Under the pieces are notes generated by a model. It was not told the DNA's origin, ran no database searches, and was given only the letters and a program-made list of their open reading frames with translations. The translations under genes and the position numbers were made by a program. A stretch of 64,000 nucleotides of DNA. It comes from Antedon mediterranea. Its lineage: Eukaryota; Echinodermata; Crinoidea; Comatulida; Antedonidae. The stretch lies in the NCBI RefSeq assembly GCF_964355755.1, contig NC_092672.1:35338501-35402500 (forward strand). Direction: 5' to 3'. Of this stretch, positions 23,558 through 34,900 are shown in pieces. The stretch's first letter is position 1. Each line of letters begins with the position of its first letter.

Positions 23558-24204
23558 GTAAGTAATGTTTATGTAGATTAAATAGATATATAGCTTGTTC
23601 AGTTTAGCGGTAAGATATTAGCATTATTACTGATTTGTTTGGATTAGCAAGTTTTCTGCAGACAGATAGCCGCCGATGTCCGTGAAGTATGATGATGCAA
23701 TTGGATAGCTAGGCCTAGGAGGATGATGATGATAAAGGTCAGTTTGGTGTGCATATTGTAGGCGATGATCTGAGCCGGTCTCTGGGCCTAGCTATAAGCC
23801 AAGTATTTGTAAATGTATTACACAATGATACAATATCGCATTAGGCCTAGCATAATGATGAACACATTTTCTGCAAGTTATCATTTGACATTTTATTTGC
23901 TTTTTTTTAATTGCATATTTTAGACCAGTGTCGAACCAAATCATATGATTTAGTAAACTTTATAGCCTTAACAGTTTACACAGTAGACTAAGTCTTGTCT
24001 TATTTTTAATTCAAATTGCAAGTTTTATATTATATTTTAAATAAGTTTAATTAAATTTGCAAAAAATGCAAGTTATTTCTTCTGTAATTTCAATGACAAT
24101 TGACTATTGCATCAGCTATTTAATGTATATCCTTGAACCTTTTTGATAACTTTATACTTTTTTAACAATAGGGTAGTGCAAGTAGGTCACTAATTTTGCC
24201 CAGA

Positions 24205-24335
24205 TCCTTAACAATGTACTGATCCTTACCATGTACCGATCCTTACCATGTACCGGTCCTTACCATGTACCGGTCCTTACCGTATAGCGATCCTTACCGT
24301 GCACCGATCCTTACCGTTTACCGATCCTTTCAATC
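24205..24335. repeat. 17-18 bp tandem repeat, about seven copies
   Basis: Variants of GATCCTTACCATGTACCG; late units read CCGTATAGCG or CCGTGCACCG. It lies in the presumed CLUH intron 1. Confidence 0.8.
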
Positions 24336-24671
24336 ATCAATCAAGAAATGATTTATAGATTAATTTATTATTTGTAAAAAAAAAACCTGTTGAAATAGAC
24401 CTACATAAATCTTATCACATGGGTCACAACGTTATAAGTTGTCTCGCAAAATGCAAACACTGATTGGTATTCTGTATACAAGCTATTTCACAACCTAAGG
24501 ACACATACTCAATAAGTTGTTTATTAAACATGCTTCAAGTCACATGTCATGTTTTCAATCAAGTATTGAATTTTAAAACCGTGGTATTTCAATTTACTTA
24601 TTTTTATTCTTTAATGTACTGGGTAACCTCTAATGTACAAAATTCACAAGACAAAACTGATAAACATTAAC

Positions 24672-25920
24672 ATAAACCTGGCCTCCCTATTGCTATGTTA
24701 CTAATGACACATTCTTCATTATATAATGTTTGTTGTTTATCTATGTGATTTTCTGTATAAAGTATACTAGACCATGGAGCTATGGAGCTATAAATTTAGC
24801 TAATTTTATAGCTCCATGACTAGACTGTTCTCGTTTGCTCAACATGGCAATTCTGAACATAAATTTAAATACAGGTCAGTGCCCCATATAGAGTTGATGT
24901 TATATAACATCTCAACAATGGTATCCCGAAATAAATGGGGTTTTATTTTAAGTTAAATTTAACCATTTATTTTGTCATTTTATAAATGAAAACATTTTTT
25001 TTTCTACAAAAATTGATTAACTATTTATTAAAACTACAAAATAACCTATTCGAAGTCTGATTTAATTAATGTTAATTTTTCATGTTTTTGGGGGACGACA
25101 ACAATACATCTTTAATAATCAATCTCAGTTGACCCCTTAAGTTGTCAGAATTTTCTATTTAAATATAACGGTCTGATAATTTCAACCTGAATAATTTCTA
25201 TTTAATGTGTATAAAATATATAAGGGATTTATACTATGGTCAACATGGCTACATATCTTCTAATGTTTCAATAGATATCTTTAGTTTGAATTTATAAGTT
25301 GATCCCTTAAATTCTCTTTATTTTTATCATGGGTTACCTCATGCATAACTAATTCTGATCACAATTATGTAACTTTTGCGCAGTTGGCCCAATCTGTTGC
25401 AAAGGCAACTATCAAACATGTGAATCTAGTATTAAATTAAAAAAAATAAACACCTTTGCCAGAATAAATATCTATTTTGCTGCAGGAAAAATAACCGGTT
25501 ATTAAAACCATGTGAATAAATTAACCCCAATTTTTTGGAAGCAGAAACCGGACAAATTTTCAATAACTTGTTAAATGGCAGTCTGAAAGTAACGGTTAAA
25601 AACGTCCAATCGATTCGGTGTTAGAACGCCATTTAACCGGTTATTGCAACTTTTAGAGATGCAATGCAAAATAACACTGACCTCGAGTTAACTACACTGC
25701 AGTAATGTTTGAATATTGACCGCCAGTGCCCATTGCATTTTGGGTACTGTTAGTGTTAACGATTTCCGTCGACGACCACCCATGGATTTCAACAGTTATT
25801 TTGAGCAAAAATTGAGCTGAAATGTTGTCGATAAAAATTATTATTTTAAATCTATTTTGAAATAAACAGTTTATGGGATTCTGGATTCTCTCAGAGGGTC
25901 CACTATACAACTTACAAGAC
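24672..25920 (+). repeat. 1.2 kb tandem duplication, unit 1
   Basis: Matches 25950-27130 in the same orientation through many ordered blocks: AAAGTATACTAGAC, GAGTTGATGTTATATAACAT, CAATCTCAGTTGACCCCTTA, CATGGGTTACCTCATGCATA and CCGCCAGTGCCCATTGCATT. This unit also holds a Family G piece (24925-25115) missing from unit 2, and a small hairpin at about 24773-24827 (CATGGAGCTAT / ATAGCTCCATG). No ORF. Confidence 0.82.
24925..25115. mobile_element. Family G repeat, copy 2 (partial)
   Basis: Contains TTTAACCATTTATTTTGTCA and TTTTTGGGGGACGACAACAA ending at TACATCTTTAA, which match the right half of Family G. Present in unit 1 of the tandem duplication but not unit 2, so it was inserted after the duplication or lost from unit 2. 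Confidence 0.6.
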
Positions 25921-25949
25921 AAAATATATATATATAGAAAGAAATCGCC

Positions 25950-27130
25950 ACAAACCTCACCTCCCTGTTGTACAGTATATTACGTATGTTAATCTTCATT
26001 AATATATTAGATTTATTGTTTAATTTTTTTTTATAATTTGTTGTAATAAAGTATACTAGACTGTGTTCTGTTTACAGCAATTCTGAACATAAATTTAAAT
26101 ACAGGTCAGTCCCCCATATAGAGTTGATGTTATATAACATCTCAACAATGGTATCCCGAAATAAAGCAAATGAATGGTTCTGTTGTTATCAAGGTCAAAG
26201 CTATTTCTGTTTAGAATTATAGAACTACAGTATTGTGTTGAAGTAGTAAAAGTTAGGTTGGTTTTTAGATAATTGAACCACCTATTATAGTTAGTTTATT
26301 ATATCACACAGTGCACCATAAATGCTAATTCATGCTTAATAATCAATCTCAGTTGACCCCTTAAGTTGTCAGAATTTTCTATCTAAATATAATTTCTATT
26401 TAATGTGTATGAAATAACTTTTCTGTCAGGGATTTATACTATGGTCAACATGGCTACATTATCTTCTAATGTTTCAATATATATCTTTAGTTCGAATTTA
26501 TAAGTTGATCCCTTCAATCAGGCATGGACCTACGTCAATTGAATAATTGCTCTTTCTATTTATCATGGGTTACCTCATGCATAACTAATTCTGATCACAA
26601 TTATGTAACTTTTGCGCAGTTGGCCCAATTGGTTGCAATGTCAAATATGTGACTTGAGTATTAAATTTTAAAAATTAACACTTTTGCCAGAACAAATATC
26701 GTTTATGCTGCAAAAAATAAGCGTGTGAATAAATTAACCCCAATTTTTTAGAAGCAGAAACAGGACAAATTTTCAATAACTGGTTAAATGGTAGTTGCCT
26801 GAAATTGATGGTTAAAAAAACTTAAAATCGACTCGTTGTTAGAACGCCTTGTAACTGGTTATTGCTTTGCAACTTTTAGATGCAATGCAAAATAATGGTT
26901 GTTTGATTGACAGCAGCTGACCTCAAGTCAAATACTCTACAGTAACGTTTGAATTGACCGCCAGTGCCCATTGCATTTTGGGTACTGTTAATGTTCTTCG
27001 TCGACGACCACCCACTGATTTAAACGGTTATTTTAGGAGCAGAAATGCAGTCGATATAACAATTTTATTTTAAATCTATTTTGATTGTGAAACAGTTTAT
27101 TTGGCAGTAGAAACAGACCCTAAAATTTAA
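25950..27130 (+). repeat. 1.2 kb tandem duplication, unit 2
   Basis: Second, diverged unit of the direct duplication at 24672-25920, adjacent to it. A third, shorter copy of the last part (AAATTAACCCCAATTT through TTGCATTTTGGGTA) is at 45684-45962. This is a repeat family with its own mobility or a segmental duplication; no terminal repeats or coding capacity are seen. Confidence 0.8.
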
Positions 27131-28160
27131 AATTAAATGAAGTTATAAATTGATTTTTTTGATTGGTCTAAAATTAAAAATTAAATGAAATTATAAATTG
27201 ATTTTATTGATTGTGTTATTTGATGACTGCTCTTTATGCTGTCTTCGGAGTCATTGATTGACGTGTATTGATGCCAGGAATAGTTATCTATTTTAGGCCT
27301 ACTGTTCCTTGGGAACCCAACCAAGTCCCCTACTAATTCTCTGTGTACATCATTACAAAATATCGTCATTTGTAATTACTCGGTAGGAGAAAAAAAACAT
27401 CTTAAATTGATTTAATTTTTAAAATAATATAATCATTTTAACACTTTCTCATTTTGTCGATTAATACAGTACTGTTGTCTGTACATATATTTGTTGGAAA
27501 TTAGTAATAAGAATAAATATTCGTAAAAATTGTTTTATGAATTATTTAAATATTTCTTGAATTTTTGGTATAATCATGGAGTCTAATACTCCATGGTATA
27601 ATTTATAATCCTATAAATTTAATTATCATTATGCGCTTTGTGACTAATTATTTACTAATACATTTTAATTAAGCTGGTATACTGTGGTACTGTAGGTGTA
27701 ATACTTTAATAGATTTTAAAGTACTAATTATAGACAGATGGTATTTCCTGACGACTTACGAGGTATTTCAATTATCCAAGAGGGCAGGCTAAGAAATGTC
27801 CCCTTACCGGTCTCTGTAAAATGACGCAAGTGTGAATGCTGGCTGAGATGTCAAGATTATGACATCAATGACATTAAGTGTGACATCATATTGGAAGTAG
27901 TCCTGCTGACGTTTAGAGCATACCTAATTTATTCTCGTAACGTTATCCAGCTTGATTTCAATTTGATTAGGCCAAAGTACTTTGAAATACAGTAACAAGC
28001 TAAATATGGCATCAATAACAATAAGTTATTTTACCATATTTTAATCATTTAATCCATATTTTTGATAAATATCGTCCTAAAAATCAGAAAATTTCATTAA
28101 ACTCGTTATAAACAATTCTACAAACTAAATGAAAACATTGACAATAGAATTATTACAAAT
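27131..28160. other. Intronic sequence with no recognised feature
   Basis: AT-rich presumed CLUH intron 1. A short imperfect duplication of TTAAATGAARTTATAAATTG occurs at about 27130-27205. Otherwise nothing gene-like or clearly repetitive. Confidence 0.5.
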
Positions 28161-28162
28161 AA

Positions 28163-28476
28163 GGGCGTGTGGCGCAGTGTGTTGGACGTTGGACTACCGA
28201 TCGTCAGACCTAGGTTCGAATCCAACTCTCGCCGCATTGCTTGTATCCGTAGGCAAGATACTTTACTTACGTTGCCTCTCTCCACCCAGGTGTATAAATG
28301 GGTACCCAGTTAGATCTACACACAACTTTGCGCTGGTTACCGACTGCATTATGGGAGTATGTTTCCATACGTGTTTGATCCCCAAAAATACTGGGGTAAT
28401 AATGCTTGTAAAGCGCCTTTGAGCATGATTACTCATGAAAAGGGCGCTATATAAATGTGGTATTATTATTATTAAA
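28163..28476 (+). mobile_element. Full-length tRNA-derived SINE
   Basis: The head resembles a tRNA (GTGTGGCGCAGTGTGTTGGA as A-box region, CTAGGTTCGAATCCAACTC as B box). The body has CACCCAGGTGTATAAATGGG and GCATTATGGGAGTATGTTTC, then a LINE-like 3' end GGGCGCTATATAAATGTGGT and repeated ATT. Pieces of the same family occur at 16382, 41040 and, with a different tail, on the minus strand at 43440-43747. Transcribed by RNA polymerase III in known families and mobilised by a partner LINE. Confidence 0.85.
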
Positions 28477-29098
28477 TAAACATTTAGTAGATGGGCATTA
28501 GGTCAAGTTTGTGAGGTAGGGACTACACTAACACCAGAGCACAAACAAATTATTTTCTTGTGGAAAATTAGTGTAAGTACAAACAATTGATTTAATTTCT
28601 CATGATGTAGGACTGATTTTCTAGTTGCCATGCTATGACTAAATTGACTGTGATTGATTAGGTTTCAAAAACTAATAAAAAGCTGTGACCACATGAATTG
28701 GATCAATCAAGGCGTCAAAGAAGTAATTATTTGTGATTACAGTGTGTAGTCTCGGTTTCAGAATCTAGTACTACAAAAACAATGAAATACTTACCAACAA
28801 AAAGAGGCTGCCACATGGAATTAATTTATGAAAGGAATAATTACACATTAAGGCATTATTTAATTATTTATGTATGTGTATGCATTATGACTATACTAGT
28901 AAAAAATGAAATGAATAGATGGTGATCAATAATATGTAAGTAGAGGTCTTAAATGAGGCGTCGTAATGTGTCCAATTTTCACCTCTCCACACGCTAAGCA
29001 CATAAAGCTAATAGTATTGAGTTTATGAAATGGTTGCCATTTAGGATACCATCGTGGATTTGAAGGTAATTGCTGTAAATTTGTATTATACCCAGCTA

Positions 29099-29263
29099 AG
29101 CTTGGTTCCCACTAGAACGTAACGCAAGGACATAAACGCAACGTAAGCGTTTTAACCAATGACAAGCGAAGTTAGAGACAGTTAGCAATCACAAGCGAAT
29201 AAGCCATCCATCGTTTGCGTTGCGTTACGTCCTTGTGCTGCGTCGCTAGTGGGAACCACGCTT
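29099..29263. mobile_element. Family C palindromic MITE, copy 3
   Basis: Opens AGCTTGGTTCCCACTAGAAC and closes CTAGTGGGAACCACGCTT. Mirrored inner blocks GTAACGCAAGGACATAAACG and GTTGCGTTACGTCCTTGTG. TA flanks the left end. It lies in the presumed CLUH intron 1. Confidence 0.82.
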
Positions 29264-29661
29264 AAGTGTGTAGGCTAATCAAAAAAAAACTTTGTGCATT
29301 TTAGTGTGTAGTGGTGACAATGGATGCTCTCTAAACAACCTCTTGGACCTTTGCTTATAAATGATAATTATGTATACCTGCTATTAATAGAAACTAAAAT
29401 CTTTAATCAACAATGTATACATTGAGAAAAGGGATTATTACTAAACCAAAGTAAAATCTAAAGTCAAGTGTGCTTCATTTGTGACAATTGTGAATAGCAA
29501 AGGTTTGTAGGTTCACTTTACTTTTACTAAACCAGAGAAAGGGTAAAATTCAAAATCACTGACCCTAATAAGAGCTTCTAGATTTAAGATTCTATAAATT
29601 GAAAGTATCTGAAATAGCCGACCCCTTATCCATAATCAACAATTTGCATAGGTGAGGATGC

Positions 29662-29974
29662 TTAAAGATGTATTGTCATGAAAAATGAAGATTAATAAAA
29701 TCAGACTTTAAATAGACCATTTTGCAGTTTTAATAAAGTTATTCACTTAGGTAAAAAAAAAAACCCCAAAAAATCACTTATAAAAAGTTAACCAAAAACC
29801 ATTGTCTGACAGACAATTTAAGTATTTTTTACTTTAGATTACATTTTTTCAGGTAAATAATTTTGTTTTCGATCTAGTTTTTGATCAAAGTGAAAAACTA
29901 TTATGTTACATTTAAATGGCATATTCAACAAAAAATGTGGAGAAAAAAAATTTAAGGTGGACAATATCTTTAAA
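29662..29974. mobile_element. Family G repeat, copy 3
   Basis: Inverted ends TTAAAGATGTATTGTC and GGACAATATCTTTAA; interior includes ACTTATAAAAAGTTAACCAA. It lies in the presumed CLUH intron 1. Confidence 0.75.
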
Positions 29975-31925
29975 TTGTGAAAATTACAGTGCAAAGGATA
30001 GAACATTAATGTCTCATTGTAGGCCCTTAGCTCCCCCTGGATTCAACATTGATTTAGTTATAATAGTACATGCCATTTTGTAATAAATGATCAATTAACT
30101 TATAATACAATACTGGAGTGTGAGAAAGAATTAAACACAGCACAGTACAAAACATGGTATGGAAGACTTTGAATGCAAATATTTGTAGAAAGCTAGGAAG
30201 TCTGTATATTAACTTAGCTAAACTTATCTTGATCAGCAAAGAATGATGGCCACAGTGTATATAGTGCTTAAGATTTACTGGTAGCAAAGTTTAAGTAGTA
30301 ATAATACTAGTATTACCGTAGCAGAGTACTATCATACAGTAGTAGGCCTAGTAGTAATGTACTACTATACTATATAGATGTTTAATAAAATACCCAGTCC
30401 TTTATCAAGCCATACATGATTATTCTCTATTTCTGGCTAAACCCTATAGTTTTGTACTGTAGCTGCTATATTTAACTGATAGGTTTATAGTCTATCAGAG
30501 ATGTTTGTTGCTGGCATGGTGCATTCAAATTATAACCAGCATAAAATGTGCAACATAATACAAAATAATTTGTCCTGAATAGCCTATTTGTACAGCCTCT
30601 GGTCTAATGTAATTAGTAGTTTCAAGTACAGTACTATCATATTTCAAGTTATGTAGTGGTGGATCCAGGATTTTGAAAATGGGAGAGTGGGGGAAAAGTT
30701 CAGGACTCAGAGCCTAAAAACGATGAAATGAAGGGCTGAGCTTAATTTGATGTCCTATCTGTTGGATTACAATTTGCGAAATTTAAGTTGGTTGGGGAGG
30801 GGGAGGGGTTGGGGGTGTGTTGTGCCAGGCTGTTATGAGTGTTTTGTAATAATTGAATGGGGATAATATTTTAATAAGTTGAAAGATATTTTTTTTTTTT
30901 AATCATTGAATAATTAATATTTTTATTTTAAACTCTCACTTGCTATAAGCTTGGTAGTGTTAACCTGTTTACTGACCAAACATGAGGTCCTACTGTACAG
31001 TATATTCTCATGGGTCAGTTTTTATTACACTAGTACAAACACTACCTCTTGAGCATTGTTCTTCAGGATTTCTACAAGTACTTTTTATTTGATTCTCTTT
31101 GTTGTTTGCAAGGATTATTACTCTTTATGGATTTATTTATTAAATTATTATTAAAATTATTCAAGGGCATAACCTACATATTTTAAATTTGCCGTATTTA
31201 TTTCACAGGCTCTTAGTTTGTTACCTTTAATTTTAATAATAAAAGTCAATTGGTTTAAAGATTGTTTGGTATTATTTTGTTCCTTTTCTGGGTACGGAAG
31301 ATATTGTAAACAGGGCCCGTAGTGCAATTTTATTTCTTGGCCTTTAAACTAGAAAAAAAAAGACCTGGATTATATTAACAAAAGGTATAGGAAGGAAACT
31401 CACTTAAAGCTAATTAAGTGCGTGGTAAACATAAGGTGTAAGATTTAGTACAGTTAGTTGGTTTGAAGCTTCCATTCGTATCGGGTGCAAATTTGCAGGG
31501 TAATTACCGGTCATTCAAAACCATGTTGTGACATTTTAGTTTAGATAAACGAAAGAATTTTATAAAAATTCTATGCAAATCATACTACTTTACTTATGTT
31601 CATGCACATTTTTTAATTGTTATCCGGTTCCGTTCAGTTTTCGGGAAAGGCTAACTAGATTTGAGGATTTTTTAGTTTTCCTTGTACCAGCAGCATGGTC
31701 CGATTGCTTAAACATTTCGTAAACACAACCGGTATCTCAAAATAATAAATTTATGTATTTTAGTAAATTGTAGCCTATTAGCTTGAGACCTTTTAAAGAG
31801 TATTTTGAAGAGTTTTTTATTTCATCTTGTTTTCAGGTTTTTTTTTATCCATATGAACTAAATGGACAAATATATGTTTCATTTAGATAAAATAATAATG
31901 GAATATAACTTTTTTATTTTTTGCA
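29975..31925. other. Intronic sequence with little structure
   Basis: AT-rich presumed CLUH intron 1. A GTGGATCCAGGATTTTGAAA motif followed by G-rich sequence at 30658-30830 resembles a common degenerate invertebrate repeat. The polypyrimidine tract and acceptor for the first coding CLUH exon lie at about 31905-31926. No ORF of interest. Confidence 0.5.
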
Positions 31926-31960
31926 GAAACTGTCGGAGTGAGAAATTTCACAGTGAAACA

Positions 31961-34900
31961 ATGGAAGTAGAACAAAGTCACATAAACAGTTTATTAAAGG
32001 ACATGAAGGTGATCACGGACTCGCCTGATACGAAGGGACAGTGCCCCTTCAAAAGTGACATAGAAAATGTCATAAAAGCAAATGATCACCACGGCGAGGG
32101 TGATAGTAATAACTCGCTTCTGTTAAATGAGATGTCGGCTATGGTCAATGGCGGTCAGACATCGCCAGTGTCCAAAGACAAAGATGTTGAGGAGAATGGA
32201 AAAGATGATTCTGACACGTCTAATATGGAGGATGTGGTTGTCATTCCGGAATCTATGTTTACCATCAAGATTTCACCACCTGGTACGGATGCCTTTGACT
32301 TGCAGGTAAGAATATCAAACTTGCTTCTGCCTCAGGGTTTACATTGGGTTATATGTGAAGGTCGACTTAAAGATATATTGTCTCTCTGAAAAATATTTTT
32401 TTTTAATTATTGTTATTGAATATCCCATTTTAATGTCACATATAGTTAATCACTTTGACCAAAAACTGGATCGAAAAAAAATAAATTTCCCTGAAAAAAA
32501 TTTAATATAAAGACAATAGTTTTTGGTTAAAATTAACCGGTTTTTTTTTTTGCCTTTTTATACACGAAATAATTATTTTTTCTACTTTTCTACTTACTAC
32601 TTTATTAAAACTGCAAAAAATTCAAAGTCTGATTTTATCAATATTTTTCAGGTTTTTAGTGGGACAATACTTCTTTAAACTGAGAACATTTTATAATACT
32701 AATAGACATTATTGTACTCCCTCCATGAACAATAACCATCCCCACAATTGTACAATATATAGGCCTGTGTTTGACTGTTACAACTTTTTGTTTTCTTTGT
32801 TGCTAAACAATCTTTTTTTGCATTAACCGGATAGAGGAGTAACAATAGGATGTAGTTAATTAGGAATTTCTGAAGGACTTTAGTTTATTAACATACCTCA
32901 TCTGGGATGCCGGAAGGACGCCTTTGATTAGCCAAATCACAGGTGTTTATTGTTCTTAAAATTATTAGTTTTTAAATGACAGGCAACAGTTTGATTATAG
33001 ACTCTCTTGTAATTGTAATGTTAGACGTAGGAGTTTGTATCGGTTTGTTGGATTTGATCAAAATATAACCAGCCTCTTGTCTGGCTTTATTCTCACCCAT
33101 CCTAAAGCTCTGTCAACACTATCAAATTAGATTGACAAAAACAAGTGTGATGTGCCCAAATATGATAGTTATATGCCCAAATATGGTGGTGATATGACAT
33201 CATCATGTCCATATATGGGCACAGCACATTTTTTTGTCGCATATTAAGTTTGATAGTGTAGACAAGGCTTAAGAAGGATTCTTAAATACATTGATTACCT
33301 TTGATTATTCTGTAAATAGTACACATTTCCTTTTTTAAATGATATAATCCGCATAGGACAATAAGTTAAGCATTGTACAATAACCAAGAACAAAATATTC
33401 TTTAGACACTATTAAAGTGTAATAGACTAATAATATTACCGTTGTTTATCTTCTGATAAACAGTGATAGTATTGTAGTATGTACTCCAATTCTAAAACCA
33501 CTGTTGTACCCTTTGCAAACAATGGTAGGGACCCTCTAATATAACCTTTTCAAACACACTGACCTGGGAGTTATACAATGATAGGGACCCTCAAAGGCCC
33601 TGTTCAGACCCATGGCGTTAGACCGTTTTAGCGTACGACGCTAAAAGAATGTGTGTCTGAACAGTTGGGGATTAGTGTACAACGCGTCGTACAACGGTTG
33701 TAGCGTTGTAGTGGAAAACGGTTGATAGTACCGTTTTAGCGTACGACGCTACTGTAAGTCAACGTTGTATCCAATCAGAACGTTTCCTGTTATGACGCGA
33801 AACAAGGTTTGACCTAGGCTGACATCTTGTATCGTCAATGTTTGAGATGGATTTCAATAACAAAAAGGCCAGAATAAATAAGGCCTAACTACACTACAAA
33901 TACAACTGTTACAAAGGCTACAAACTATTATCAACTGATTACCATTATATTTTCTAACAAATGACATAAATACATGCACCTTGTATTTAAACATAGAGAC
34001 TACAATCCCATCCGCTTTTAGGCCTAGCTAGGCCTAGAGCCATTCACGCATTTCATTCAAGCTAAAAACTAGCGTGGGACATCAAGTCACTCATTCATCA
34101 AGGCAGACTAGACTGGACAAGTTTAATGCTGAAAACCCCCTAACTCCTAAAAAAAATCAGTAAACAAACAAGGGGAGCTGTGTCCCTTTTATTAGCAAGT
34201 TAAGGGTTATTTTCAACCGACTGGACCAAAGAATATATATCTTGACTGGACTGGATAGACTAATCACAATCATTGTTTTCTTCATCATTACGAGGCCTGC
34301 TTTATTTTCGTAACACAAGAGCCTGGGGAAAATGTTTTTTACTACAAAATAAAAACAATAGAAACAGAAATTTGGCTTTACTATATTTTTCTTAAATAAA
34401 TGCTGAGGTATGTTTTATTTACGGCAAATTTTGTCATAATTGTAGGGCTGAGATCTAGGCCTATATACAGTGGAAATAATGATGAAAACACGTGGGTAAG
34501 AGCACATGAATATGCAACTAGAAACAACCTGGATGACGTACTTCCGTTGTAACGATAATCGTACGCTATGGGTCTGAACACCTCGTTTTTTTCTCTGCGG
34601 TTTGTAACGTGACCTTAATAGTAACGTTGTACGCTAAAACGGACAGGGCCTAATATAACCTTTTCAAACACACTGACCTGGGAGTTATACAATGATAGGG
34701 ACCCTCATATGACCTTTTCAAACACACTGACCTGGGAGTTATACAATGATAGGGACCCTCTAATAACCTTTTCAAACACACTGACCTGTGAGTTATACAA
34801 CGATAGGGACCCTCATATGACCTTTTCAAACACACTGACCTGGGAGTTATACAATGATAGGGACCCTCTCATGTGACCTTTTCAAACACACCAACCTGGG

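Noticed and set aside
24672-27130. Long terminal repeats of a retrovirus-like element
   Set aside because: The two units are adjacent with no internal coding region, no TG...CA ends and no primer-binding site seen.
28165-28236. Possible tRNA gene
   Set aside because: A and B boxes are present, but the sequence does not form a sound acceptor stem and continues into a SINE body with an ATT tail.
31862-31960. Upstream in-frame ATG for CLUH
   Set aside because: It lies before the polypyrimidine tract and acceptor at 31926, so it is intronic; the ATG at 31961 has good context and matches family length.
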